NCBI GenBank assembly: GCA_018296165.2 | Contig: JACKQL020000019.1 | Coordinates: forward strand, 558,001-622,000 | DNA from: Termitomyces sp. T153 | Taxonomy: Eukaryota; Basidiomycota; Agaricomycetes; Agaricales; Lyophyllaceae | Reading direction: 5' to 3' | DNA: 64,000 bases | In this document: in pieces, positions 24,601 through 34,774 of the stretch | Numbering within the stretch: position 1 is the stretch's first letter | Layout of the letters: every line of letters begins with the position of its first letter | Position numbers and translations under genes: made by a program | The notes under the pieces: generated by a model | Told to the model about the DNA's origin: nothing | Seen by the model: the letters and a program-made list of their open reading frames with translations, nothing else | Databases searched by the model: none

Positions 24601-25650
24601 CAACTGGCAACACTACTGCTGCTCAACATGTGTCTGCCACTCTTAACTGTGCTCCTCCCACTGATGGCCATAACAAGATTACCAATAGGGAAAGATCTGA
24701 CACCTGCACTGTTGCAAGGGAGAAGTCATTGGCTCCCACTCTACTAAGCACTGCACCCCTCAGTACTAAGCCTGCTCTATTGACCAAGCCTGCTTCATTG
24801 ATTATGCTTGCAGGAGCTACTACCTTGCTAAGGACAACTACAATGAGTACAGGTGCCATCCCTGCTGCACCTACTGCCACTTGTCCACAGTGTACTGTCC
24901 AGGAGGTTATAGATTCATTCCCACCAAGCAAACTAACCATATCACACTCTGACCATATAGGACCTACTTTATCAACTCCAGAACTTGTGGTTCCCCAAAC
25001 CCCCTCCAAAGAGCCAGGAAACCCAGTGTTGGTGCTACTACATTAACTCTGGCACCAGAAGTACCTCCCACCCCCTCCAAAAAGCTGGTGAATCCTGGCC
25101 CTGGCACTACTATGTCAACCCTAGCATTCACAGTACCCCAAGCTCCCTCTAAAAAGTTGTTGAACCCCAGCTATGGTGCTACCCCTTATCCTATGATACA
25201 GCCATCCTCTAATCCCCAGGGACAAAAACAACCCTATCAATCCAGCATTACCAATGAACCTTTTAGTCACCCCAATACTTCTTATCCAGCCCATCCATAT
25301 GGCCCCAAATACTACTAGTACTACACTCATCACCAACTGACATATCTGGCCTTCTATAATATGCCATATGATTCCTCAATACCTCCCTCAATGGCAGCCT
25401 ACCATAATGGTCCACACAGCTATAGAGCAGGCACAGCACCTAATCATCAATATCCTGCCAGAGGTTACTCCTTCAGACTGCAGGGTGCCTACCCCCTACT
25501 TGATCATTCACACTTCAACCTTTACAGATCTTGCACCCCACTGCCCTTTGTACCTTATGGGCCTCACCCCAGCAGCCCTCATGCTACTGGCCCATCCCCA
25601 ATGGCAGCATGGTCAACCTATGTGCTGCACTTCAATGCTTAGGTCTGGAA
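21700..25650 (+). pseudogene. Unidentified transposon-like ORF, copy 2 of 2
   Basis: Second, longer copy of the ORF chain found at 18.4-20.6 kb. Conserved blocks in the same order: a Thr/Ser/Pro-rich start (21,845-22,280), the NLYQAYFWLHHEEE block (22,500-22,680), the MLWVTIRKHLIACSHTFEDW block with FPHETIKSDKGK and GIKDLGTKHGQILLMAL (23,530-23,760), then long low-complexity Ser/Thr/Pro/Ala regions. Frameshifts and stops break it into at least six pieces. The Pro/Tyr-rich end (25,090-25,640) has no counterpart in copy 1. Confidence 0.5.
24114..25046 (+). CDS. Low-complexity Ser/Thr/Ala-rich ORF inside copy 2, 310 aa
   Basis: This is the longest open frame in the window. It starts at a non-ATG codon and carries an acidic run (DDDDDES, near residue 20), a basic segment (KGRGQKKSN) and a long Thr/Ser/Ala/Pro-rich region. 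Composition suggests a disordered nuclear protein segment. It is the continuation of the transposon-like ORF rather than a gene of its own, and it survives because GC-poor, CpG-depleted sequence rarely makes stops in this frame. Confidence 0.35.
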   Translation: MELEDFSKQSNRSYHMDDDDDESETGVKYSPVKTQQSQAKGRGQKKSNAGSKVKATAPIAATKRNKSTTVSTAGVKHSASTAVEECSNAPVPPKAKTMASSNARNKSTTYTIVKNGVATPCINHTIDHTLATVHTSTITDCQSVTADHASIAANANDMSYIAATGNTTAAQHVSATLNCAPPTDGHNKITNRERSDTCTVAREKSLAPTLLSTAPLSTKPALLTKPASLIMLAGATTLLRTTTMSTGAIPAAPTATCPQCTVQEVIDSFPPSKLTISHSDHIGPTLSTPELVVPQTPSKEPGNPVLVLLH

Positions 25651-26269
25651 CAAATTGGAAGAACAGTATGACAGTGCAAGCACAAACATAGAGGGAGAAC
25701 TAAATACCAGTATGGAGGGTGGTATTGATATAAACATGGACAGCTGATTGCAGTTGATCTTGTCAAGTATATCATTTTACTGTCTGTAAATGTGTCTTGG
25801 ATCCCCCAGTATTATACATCTGCATCTGTCTCTAACATAATTCTGAATAACTATGTTTTTTGTGATCACAAATTCAATCGAAGGAAATTTGCATCAAGGC
25901 AGGAAACTATTGACCTCTTGGTCTACTGGATAACCTCTGTCCAACCTCAAAAATGGAGGTCTCGGCTGACCTCAGAAATGGAGGTCCTAGCTGACATCTA
26001 ATCATCTTTTTTTTGGGACTCAACCAATCACCATCTGGTATCAGGATGCACTGATGTGCAAAGGCACATTGTTGTCAACACAACAATGGGGCCTAAAGCT
26101 CCAAGAAGCAATTACCATCCTGCCAGCAGTGCATTATTACTTATATTAATTTACTATGGATGATATCTACTCTATGCTACTCCCAGTCACCTTCAGGCTT
26201 CTTCATGCCACTTCAAATCCTGCTCATCCTACAAACAACACACTCATAATGGAAATGAATATGTGCCTT

Positions 26270-26440
26270 GTTGAAGTTCCCTGACATATCCTGGCCACTT
26301 TTTTTCACTGGAACTATAACCTTCACTCTTCCTCCAACACATTCTTCTATAATTAGAAGTGATGGAAGAACCACTCTCATTCACTGTTCACTCTCTTTAT
26401 CATCCTCTCATTTACACTTGGTTTCTGTTTCAATGTCTTA
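26270..26440 (+). repeat. Copy C of an unidentified hydrophobic protein motif (frameshifted)
   Basis: Reads FPDISWPLFFTGTITFTLPP and then, after a frame slip near 26,360, RTTLIHCSLSL. This aligns at DNA level with the sequences at 28,765-28,935 and 3790-3950. The slip and lack of a continuing frame show it is a relic. Confidence 0.5.
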
Positions 26441-26572
26441 TCACACAAGTACAACTATGATAGCTATATCATTACAGTTTCTATATTTATCATCCTCTCA
26501 TTTACACTCAGTTTCTGTTTCAATGTCTTATCACACAAGTACAACTATGATAGCGATATCATTACAGTTTCT
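26393..26572. repeat. 90-bp tandem duplication, two units
   Basis: Two near-identical 90-bp units are adjacent (junction near 26,482/26,483); only a handful of bases differ. The unit begins in the tail of the copy C motif, so the duplication happened after that insertion. Confidence 0.85.
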
Positions 26573-26930
26573 AATAAGAACTATGTTTCTTTGGTTTAGG
26601 CCTTCACTCAAGCCTCTTTCCTTCCAAGCTGAATATCCACAATATACAAACCCCAATCTCTTCCCCCACACTGTTTCATCTTGTTTCTTGGTACAGCCAT
26701 GTCCTTGAAACTTCCTATGGTTTGGCAAATACAATAACTTGTACCCTTCAAACATCTGTCATAGGGTTCTCACTGGTTTGCAAAAATCATCATTCTGCCA
26801 AGCTCATTGTCAAGGTGTCTCTCTCAAATTCTGTTCAAGCTGAAGCAGTATTTCAGTCTCTTTGTGAGTTCTCAGGAGCATTTGCCTCACATATTTATGA
26901 TGCTAGAGTCTCGGCAATCAGCTTTACAGA

Positions 26931-27235
26931 TAGGCTGTCATTAACCTTTTAGAATTTCTCTTATTCATGCACTTCTGACAAAGTCAAATTATAGATATGA
27001 TGTTCAAGGTGTACAATGCAGTTATGCCCAAGTTGCCCAGTTCTATCTCAGCTGACCCTGTCATTGGAGTGCATTATACTGTGTGATTACAGTAAAAAGG
27101 TAATGCAATATCCCCTGTAAGAATGCATGACACTGATGCATCACTGATGCATTAAAAATACACTACACAGGAATTGAACCCAGATCATTATATACAGAAA
27201 ATTACAACAAGTAAAACCAATGACCATTAGACAAA
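26931..27235 (-). repeat. tRNA-derived SINE-like repeat, unit 1
   Basis: Read on the minus strand, the unit starts with a tRNA-like head (27,235 to about 27,165). It has an A-box-like GTCTAATGG and a B box GGTTCAATTCC (complement of 27,170-27,180). A roughly 230-bp body follows. The head is truncated where it abuts unit 2. SINEs of this build are transcribed by RNA polymerase III. Confidence 0.65.
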
Positions 27236-27548
27236 TAGGCTGTCATTAACCTTTTATAATTTCTCTTATTTGTGTGCTTCTGACAAAGTCAAATCATTAG
27301 ATATGATGCTCAAGGTGTAAAATGCAGTTATGCCCAAGTTGCCCAGTTACATCTCAGCTGACCCTGTTGTTGTAGTGCATCATACTGTGTAATTACAATA
27401 AAAAGGTAATGCAATATCCCCTGTAAGAATGCATGACACTGATGCATCACTGATGCATTAAAAATACACTACACAGGAATTGAACCCAGATCATCATACA
27501 CAGAAACTTACAACAAGTAACACCAATGACCATTAGACCAAACAGTCC
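27236..27548 (-). repeat. tRNA-derived SINE-like repeat, unit 2
   Basis: Second unit with a 305-bp period relative to unit 1 and high identity over the whole length. Its head (27,548 to about 27,470) is the more complete: the A-box-like TGGTCTAATGG, a potential anticodon loop holding TGT, and the B box GGTTCAATTCC occur at tRNA-like spacing. The two units form a head-to-tail dimer. Confidence 0.68.
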
Positions 27549-27828
27549 TAACAAAAGAGTTGGGATGGGGCAGATTATCTAAGGGGAGCAAGCTCTCCTT
27601 TAATAGATATCCCTGTCCAAAGCCTTAACCAACTTAACACTAACACTAACAAACTAACCAACCTAATGCAAGCCATAGACAGCTTGCTCAACACTACACA
27701 TATACATGATGTCAATGTAACTTAATTGTCATTATAGTGTATTGGTTATGTTACTACTTGTAGTATGTGTGTATTCTCTCTGGATGTTGCCCATTCAATT
27801 CTAAGGTATGGCATTTTTTTTTGATTCC

Positions 27829-27915
27829 TAATGCATCAGTGATGCATCAGTGTCATGCATTCTTACAGAGGATATTGCATTGCCTTTTTACTGTAATTAC
27901 ACAGAATGATGCATT
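27829..27915 (+). repeat. Inverted partial copy of the SINE-like body
   Basis: About 87 bp match the body of the two SINE-like units in opposite orientation, including the self-complementary TGATGCATCA motif and the conserved TGTCATGCATTCTTACAG. No tRNA-like head is visible. Confidence 0.65.
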
Positions 27916-28506
27916 AAAGTGACAGGATCAGGTGTACATCTTTCTTCTGTCTGCATCCATTTGGAAGTGTGTCATGCCTACTGTCTGCCTTTTTAATATC
28001 CTGGATTTTATATAACAAAGCTCAATATCTATCTTCAGAGCAGAATGCTTGTTGATAACATCTTTCTATGGTGATTTTCATCTGGCAGACATTCTTTTGT
28101 TGTTGTGTAACAGTGACATCTTCACATGCTATTCATTCTGTTGCTTTGGTGCACCCCTGCAGCTTTCACCCACCTTATCTGGCTCCTACCTTCCTTCACT
28201 CCAAATCTTTCTGTTACCTCTTTCAGGGTCTGTGGTTGCTGTGCTCTTCAATCTTGTTATGTTGTGTACTCAATGAATTATAATGTGCCATCTACATGTT
28301 CATGGATCTGGCAAAATCTTACCCCCATAGTCATTTAGAAAATGTGTTGATCTCAGATAATATGCTTGTTCTCTTTAGGTTGAAACAGTTACAATTGCTA
28401 CTTTGTATTTCAGTGTGATTGTTCATGATACTTGTACAAACTTTGTTTCATATATATACATTTATATTCATGCTGCATGTCATAGCAATATTAACCACCT
28501 GTCACA

Positions 28507-28557
28507 TTAGAGGAAATTGCTGGCTTAGAGGAAATTGCTGGCTTAGAGGAAATTGCT
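28507..28557. repeat. 18-bp tandem repeat, about three units
   Basis: Unit TTAGAGGAAATTGCTGGC repeats without interruption, the last unit being partial. Confidence 0.9.
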
Positions 28558-28764
28558 GCTCCTATTCATATGATATTGTACTATATTGCTATTGTTAGAT
28601 CTTGTTCTTCACTCCTTTGTCTACAGACATGACACTGCTATGACTACACCACTTGATATCATTTCCCCAATCACCTTTAGTCCTGGGTGTTCCTATCATA
28701 CCTGGTTTCTAAGCCCTTCTTTTCCTAAGGACCACACTCTTACAATGGACATGGACACTGACAT

Positions 28765-28960
28765 TGTTAAAGTCCTTATCCATATCTTGGCTTGTTCCTC
28801 AGACTATCAGTGGTACTCTGACATTCACTCTTCCTCTGACACCCTCTATTCCTCTCAAGTTGGAAGTGGCAAAAGTACCACTCTCATTTACATTGTGCAC
28901 TCCTTCCATTGTTCTTTACCTTACACTGGGTACCATACTTGCCCAATCAGTTGTTTAAAC
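28765..28960 (+). repeat. Copy B of an unidentified hydrophobic protein motif
   Basis: Open frame reading LKSLSISWLVPQTISGTLTF, then TLPLTPSIPLKLEVAKVPLS and a hydrophobic segment YLTLGTILAQS. It aligns with the ORF at 3790-3950 (shared GTxT, LPxTP, KVPLSFT and LTxGT). It sits directly beside the left LTR of the first gypsy element, only about 55 bp away. An overlapping frame is open from 28,586 to 29,020. Confidence 0.45.
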
Positions 28961-29015
28961 ACTCCATCACACAAGCCTGCTTATGCATGCAGTCACTTCA
29001 TCCCTAGACCCTGTC

Positions 29016-29387
29016 TGTAAGGGCAATCTCCAGAGCAGTGGATCAGAGTCATGCAGCTAGCAGAGGGGAATCCAAAGCATATTAGCAGAGTGGACAACAA
29101 TACAATCAGTAACTAATCACCTAGCAGAGGGGAATCTGAAGAGAACAAGTCTAAGGATTCCTGCTGCTTGGTGCAGTGCATCAGCAGGCAGCAGAGGCAT
29201 GGGAACTACTGTACAAACAACCAGAGCTACTCCTAACTCTAGAGCAATGATTGCTGAGGTAATATAGAGAACTCCACATTTCTCCAGAGATCTCTGGGGT
29301 TCTAGAAAGAGCCCTGGAGACATTGAACAAGCTGTGGAGGTGCTGGAACAAGTTGCAGAGGTTGAAAATGGAAGTCCTCTGACATCA
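29016..29387 (-). repeat. 3' LTR of gypsy element 1
   Basis: 372 bp. On the minus strand it begins TGATGTCAGAGGAC and ends GCCCTTACA, so it has TG...CA ends. It is preceded by a purine tract. A second LTR of the same length with the same ends lies at 34,775-35,146. Confidence 0.8.
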
Positions 29388-29399
29388 CTCCCCCTCTAG
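29388..29399 (-). promoter_or_regulatory. Polypurine tract of gypsy element 1
   Basis: On the minus strand CTAGAGGGGGAG directly precedes the LTR start, as expected for the plus-strand priming site. Confidence 0.75.
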
Positions 29400-29419
29400 C
29401 ATGTGGTGTCTTGACATGC

Positions 29420-29893
29420 AGGGCAAAAGAAGTCCCTGATTGCTTAGTCCACTGGTGAGATAGGGTAGATCCCTTATATGGCATATGGGGCATCTGGATG
29501 TCTCCAGTGCAACTCCTTGACAAGTCTGGAGGTGTATACATTGTCCTGTGGCTCCCAGGAGATGTGCTTGATTCCATAGCCCTTCCACTTCACCTTGTAT
29601 TGTAATCATCTCCAGAATAAATGGCTATCCAGAATTTCCTCCACCTCGTATTCCTTGTTGTTGCTGACCACTATGGGGGGTGGCAGAGGTGGCAGATGAC
29701 ACCTCAGAATGGGATCTTTAGGGGCCAGAGTTAGTTTGACTATGTTGAACACCAGATGAAGCTGGCACATCCCCATGGGGAGCTGGAGTCGATAGGCCAA
29801 GGGTCCTACCTGTTGTTCCACTGTGAAAGGTCCCAACTGATGGTGCAAGAGCTTTTTTGAAGGCTGGGTAGTTGTAATGTTGGAGGCATCCAA
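29420..29893 (-). pseudogene. Gypsy 1 integrase C-terminus and chromodomain
   Basis: A segment ending YEVEEILDSHLFWR is followed, after a stop, by LQYKVKWKGYG and ISWEPQDN. Together these give the chromodomain pattern with its aromatic cage residues (Y, W, W). Chromodomains guide integration toward marked heterochromatin. Upstream is the integrase tail (GPFTVEQQVGPLAYRLQLP). Confidence 0.75.
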
Positions 29894-29950
29894 GTAGACT
29901 TGATCTTCAAGCTGATATTTGTGCTCCAGAGTTCTTCTACAGTCATAGTA

Positions 29951-30900
29951 TCATGCCATATTGTCCTTTGCCTTTGCCAGCACTGCTTGGGCCTCCTCCT
30001 GTGACCTCTTCATCCAGTCCACAAATTTGTTTACTGCCTCATTCTCTAAGGGTTGGGCCTGGGGTTCACAACCCATGTGCAGATGCCATCTCATGTCAAG
30101 GAAGAATGGGGAAAACTGGGTGGATGCATGAATGTAGTTGTTGTACTGGAATTTGGCATCAGGGAGGAGTTTGTCCCAGTCATTTTGGCACTTCTTGCAA
30201 AAGAGGTGGAGATACTGCTCTAACTCCTGGTTTATGCATTCCATCTGGCCATTGGACTGTGGGTGGTAGGCAGTACTAGTGTGGTGCTTCACTCTGAGCA
30301 GTTGGTAGAGCTCCCAGGTGAATTCTGCCACAAATTGTAGTCCCCAATCTGAGACATAGGCATCAGAGAGGCCGTGGAGCTTCCAGATGTTCCTTTAGTA
30401 CAGGTTTGTGGCATCCATGGTAGAACAGGTAGTGTGGGTCAGAGTGAAGTGTGCTTGCTTGCCATACAGGTCTACTACCACCATGATTGCATCATAACCA
30501 TGGGTGTTGGGGAGCTCTACAATGAAGTCCATAGATGCCATGCTCCATTGCTCTGCAGGCACAGGTAGTGGGTGTAACTATCTATAGGGGAGTTGGCATT
30601 AGGGCTTGGTCTGAAGGCAGAGATTGCAGGTACTAGTGTAGGACCCAATATATCAGGACATCTGAGGCCACCAGTAGTTCTGCAATACTAGCTCTAGTGT
30701 CTTCCACCATCTAGGGTGCTCTGTAATGTAGGAATTGTGGTGTTGCTCCACAATCCTCTGGCAGAGCTCTAGAACATTTGGGACATAGATACAGTCTTGG
30801 AAGGTCAGGATTCCATCTTGGAGGGCCCATTTGCCAGTGCAGACCACCTTGACACCAGTGATATGCCCCAACTTCAGCATCTAAGTAGCTTGCGCCACAA
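29951..30900 (-). pseudogene. Gypsy 1 integrase core
   Basis: Contains the zinc-binding end (IVEQHHNSYITEHPRWWKT, near 30,700) and the catalytic end STAYHPQSNGQMECINQELEQ (30,200-30,280), whose E is the last residue of the D,D-35-E triad. Stops and a frameshift interrupt it. Confidence 0.75.
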
Positions 30901-30949
30901 GCTCCTCCTGCTGACCATCCAGATTATCCCACCATATATTTTGGAGAAT

Positions 30950-31560
30950 GTCTGCCTCTGCTCCTTTGGTGGCAAGACCCTCCATGGCTTGGATTGTGAA
31001 CAATTCAGGATGGAAGAGCACAATGTTGCTGTTATCCCCTTCTCCCATGCTGTGGTCCGCTCTCTAGGACAGGGCATCTGATTTTTCCATGCTCTAGCCA
31101 GGCTTGTAGTGCAAAGAGAAGTTGAAGTTGGTGATGTAGAGGGACCACCGAGCCTGTCAGTAATTGAGCTTCTTGGCCATTTGGAAGTATTTAAGGTTCT
31201 TGTGATCCATCTAGACTTTGAACTTGTGCTGCGCACCTTCCAGGAAGTGCTACCACTCCTTGAACAACTAGATGATGGCCAGCATCTCTTTGTCATGGAT
31301 CTTGTAGTTCCACTCCACCCCATTCAGGCTCTTGGAGTAAAAGGCCACCAGATGCCACTTCTCATCCTCCAGGGATTGCTGTGAGAGCACAGCTCCAGTG
31401 GCAAAGTTGGAGCTGTTGGCCTCTATCTGGTAAGGAGAGTTGTCATCCAGAAAGGGGAGGATGAGTCCAGAGGTCATGGTGCACTTGAGATTGTCAAAGG
31501 CCATCTGCTCTGGAGGTTTCCAACTCTACATAACATCCTTTCTCATGAGGTCAAATAGCA
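30950..31560 (-). pseudogene. Gypsy 1 RNase H domain
   Basis: The start reads DDNSPYQIEANSSNFATGAVLSQ; the family normally has an Asp where this copy has Glu-Ala (IEAN), so a catalytic position may be altered. SKSLNGVEWNYKIHDKEMLAI follows and is typical of gypsy RNase H. A frameshifted remainder runs down to about 30,950. Confidence 0.7.
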
Positions 31561-31654
31561 AATGGGTGTGGTGTGAGAAGTCCTGGATGAATCTCTGGTA
31601 GAAGTTTGCAAAACTAAGAAATGCCTGCACCTCCTTCTTGTTCTTGAGCTCCAG

Positions 31655-32726
31655 TAATAAGACCCAGTTGTCACTGAGCACTATTTTTGGCATTTTGGAC
31701 TTAGTGGCAGCTGGCTAATTTTTGGCACAAGTCACAACACTCAGCACATGGGGCCTAGCCTAGGGTCTAGATCGATGTAGCCCTCACACAGGATCTTAGT
31801 GACCACAAGACTTATCAATCATGAGGAATATCATGTGGAGCCTGGACTTTGGGTCTAGGACAGTAAGGCCAAGACCTTTTCTAGCAATGATTATTAGCAA
31901 CACTGGTGACTCTTTGGCAATAAAATGGCTTTCTCTTACCATATACAGACATATTGACAGATGCATATTGACATCAGACTCACTCTTTTTTGGATTTATT
32001 TGCAATTATATGCTACAGAGACTTTGCTTATAGTTTTCACTTAGTTATAGACTGATGCCTCATATGAACCATAAACACATTGACAAATGCCATTGCTAGT
32101 GGTGACTATTTGCTTACTTTCCCATACTATACTTTTAAATCATATAAACACTGCCTGTACATAGACACTCAATCATCAAATAAATCCCCCTTGGATAGAA
32201 CCCATCTATCTCTAAGCCTACCAGCTTAAGAGTACACTTTGCCTCTGCCTTCACTCTATTCCTTTACTTGCCATCAACTTTGACTCATTAACAAGTCTTA
32301 CCAACTTCAACCTTGACCTAGTGCAGTACCAACTGTGGGTGCCCTTTGTGTTATCTCAACTTAGTGACATTAGCAACTGCGGCTTATGACTAGTTTATAT
32401 TTGTCCCCCGATTCTGTCTCCCTATTACCATTTCCCCCTTTCTATTCTATTCCCTCACTCCCCTACCACCATTAAGAGTTTGCTTTGTCTTAGCAACACT
32501 TCCTGCCTTCACCCATTCTTCTTTTCATCACTAGCAACTTAGGCTAGCAATAGTGACTCCTCTCAACTTCACTTTATAACACAGTTTTTGCTCTTGTTCT
32601 CTGGGACAATTACTGACTTGCCCTCTACTATTAACTTCCTACTGCTAGCTACCCTATCTAGTGACTAGTGCCAATGTTGTCTTTTTAGGTTTCCTGCACA
32701 GCACTAGGTGGCATAGGAGCACATTA
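31655..32726. mobile_element. Nested 1072-bp insertion in gypsy element 1, possibly a solo LTR
   Basis: The insertion is bounded by CCAG on both sides (31,651-31,654 and 32,727-32,730). Removing it with one CCAG rejoins the gypsy reading frame as GVAEWLELKNKKEVQ, and gypsy 2 has the empty site (VAECPKPKNKKEV, about 37,195). Ends are TAAT...ATTA, with a TATAAAG and AATAAA inside on the minus strand, as in an LTR. There is no long ORF, and TG...CA ends are not obvious, so the class is uncertain. Confidence 0.7.
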
Positions 32727-33640
32727 CCAGCCACTCTGCCACACCTGCTACCTTTACTGAGTCCATCTCTGCAGCTCCATACAAGATGATCAGGCCAAGA
32801 TACTCGATCTGGGTTTGTTCAAACTCACACTTCTCTGGCTTGAGGTAGAGCTGGTGCTGGCAGAGACATTCCAGGACAAGGCAAGTGATCTGATGGTGTT
32901 CCTCCAGCATTTTGGTATAGATGAGGATGTTGTCCAGGTACACACACACTACACCCTCTGCTATGAGGTTCCAGAAGATGTCATTCATCATGGTCTGGAA
33001 GGTGGTGGGGCTGTTAGTGAGTCTGAAGAACATAACAAGCAGCTTGAACAATCCCTGGTTAATTTGGAAGGTGGCCTTCCACTCATCTCCTTTCTAAATG
33101 CACATGTTGTTGTAACTTTACCAGACATCCAGTTTAGTAAAGTATTGCACATCCCAGAGGTTGTTGATGAGCTCGGAGATGAGGGGGAGAGGGTAATGGT
33201 TCTTCACCATTATGGCATTGAGTATCCAGTAGTCCTGGACCAGTTGGAGTGAACCATCCTTCTTCTTAATGAAAAAGACCAGAGAAGCCATCAGAGATTT
33301 GGATGGGTGGATATGATCAGAGTCCAGGTTTTCCTGCAGGAATGTGTTGAGCTTGTCCTGCTCTCTGGGTATAAGTGGGTAGACCTTACAGCTGGAGGGT
33401 GTGGAGTCTGGCAGCAGTTTGATGGTGTGGTCCCACCTCTTGTGCTCTGGAAGCGAGTTAAATGAGGCTTTGGAGAACACATCCTCACATGCATGAAGGT
33501 AGAGGAGTACCACATTCCAGAACTCTTGGGGCATGGTATTAGCAGCAAATGCCTGGGCCAGTTGTTGTGATATGGTCTGGCTAGCTCAGATCTCCATAAT
33601 GGAAGGTGGCAAGTGTACAGTAGTAGCATAGATTCAATCC
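32727..33640 (-). pseudogene. Gypsy 1 reverse transcriptase
   Basis: Blocks FIKKKDGSLQLVQDYWILN, PLPLISELINNL, FTKLDVW, FRLTNSPTTFQTMMNDIF and VCVYLDNILIYTK follow the usual order. The active-site YLDD is YLDN and the RDYR motif reads QDYW, so two key positions have changed by transitions. A frame break separates 33,118 from 33,051. Confidence 0.82.
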
Positions 33641-33819
33641 CCCACTTCTACTGCTTTGTCTGGGAACTCCGGCTTGCATATGCTACCAAACTCCCCTCTG
33701 CACTCCTTCTCTGGGGCTCTGCTGTTGTTCTGGTCATCCTCATAAAGGGCCTCTCTATGAGGCAATGCTAGAGGTGGAGGGTCCAGGAGGTCTAGATCTG
33801 CAGAGGGGAGAGAGCCAGT

Positions 33820-34365
33820 GTGACATGCATGGATGGCTGTATGCTCTCAAAATCAGGTCTGGTGCTCTGCCCTGTTCTCTGTAGTGTAGGCAGAGCACTT
33901 CCAGGGGCACCTGCTCATGGTTACCTCTCCTTTAGTCTAATTGACCTTAGGGTTGTGCTCATGGAGCCATGTGAAACTAAGAATAATGTCCTGCCTTCCC
34001 AAGCTGGTGACAGCAAACATAGTGTGCTGTGCGTGATTCCAATAATGGAGGACCAGGTTGACCATAGAGTTGATGGCACCTGCTTCATTAGGTGTTCCAT
34101 CAATGTTGTAGACAGGAATGGGCTTGGGAAGGGGCTGCATGGTCAAGCCATGGTGTTTGACAAACTCCGAGTCCAGGAACAGTCCCATTGCTCTGCTGTC
34201 CAGAAGAGCTGTGACTCTATGGGTTTGCTGAGTGTCCATTATCTCAATCTCCACATTGAGATGCAGAGAGTTGGTGGACAGGCTAGAGGCCATCACATAC
34301 TGTTGGGGCATCTGACATGCCCAAGCAGGACCATGCTGATGGATCTTTGGAGGTGTCTCCAACAT
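33820..34365 (-). pseudogene. Gypsy 1 aspartic protease
   Basis: Contains TALLDSRAMGLFLDSEFVK, where the family has DSGATGLF. The catalytic DSG is DSR, a G-to-R change that would inactivate it. ILSFTWLHEHNPKVN follows (family ILGxxWLxxHNPxIDW). Homology ends near 34,365 and no gag is present. Confidence 0.78.
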
Positions 34366-34774
34366 CTACCATTACATACACTCTTGAAATATTGACTTGT
34401 TGGACAAATTAGTATTACAAAGCTTCTTGCTTTCTGCACCAGAGGACTTTTCTGGGCACATCTTATCTACCTGATGACTGAAAACTATTGCTCATTCTTT
34501 ATGAACATGTTCTAGTTGTACTGCCCCAGCTTCATGAGATGCTACAAAATATATGTGCATTTCCCTGAAGTCATTATTGATGCTTTTCCATTCTTCCTGG
34601 GCAAACAGGTGGAAGTGGATGACTGACTCAATCCTGCCAAAAGCACTTCCCTTTCCATCTATGACATCTTAAGCATCTACTTAGACTTGTTTGTTGCACT
34701 GATCAATAGAAGTTCAAGGATTGTTCAAGGCATTGAGTAGCTATGGTCAAACTGGTATTTTGATCACATGCAAT
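34366..34774. other. Spacer between the two gypsy elements
   Basis: CpG-poor sequence not shared by the two gypsy copies, with a protein-like plus-strand fragment (VIIDAFPFFLGKQVEVDD) of unknown family. It could be the older target sequence. Confidence 0.35.

Larger units (their letters stand above)
29016..34370 (-). mobile_element. Chromodomain Ty3/gypsy retrotransposon 1 (5'-truncated, decayed)
   Basis: Read on the minus strand, the order protease, reverse transcriptase, RNase H, integrase, chromodomain, polypurine tract and 3' LTR is typical of chromoviruses. The gag end and 5' LTR are missing: homology stops about 34,370. All domains carry stops or frameshifts. A 1072-bp sequence is nested inside (31,655-32,726). 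It lies next to a related element in the same orientation at 34.8-38.7 kb. Confidence 0.82.

Noticed and set aside
28864..28890. GSGKSTT, a Walker A-like string in an open frame
   Set aside because: It lies in the alternative frame of the copy B motif; the frame with higher identity among copies reads VAKVPLSFT. No Walker B or other ATPase motif follows.
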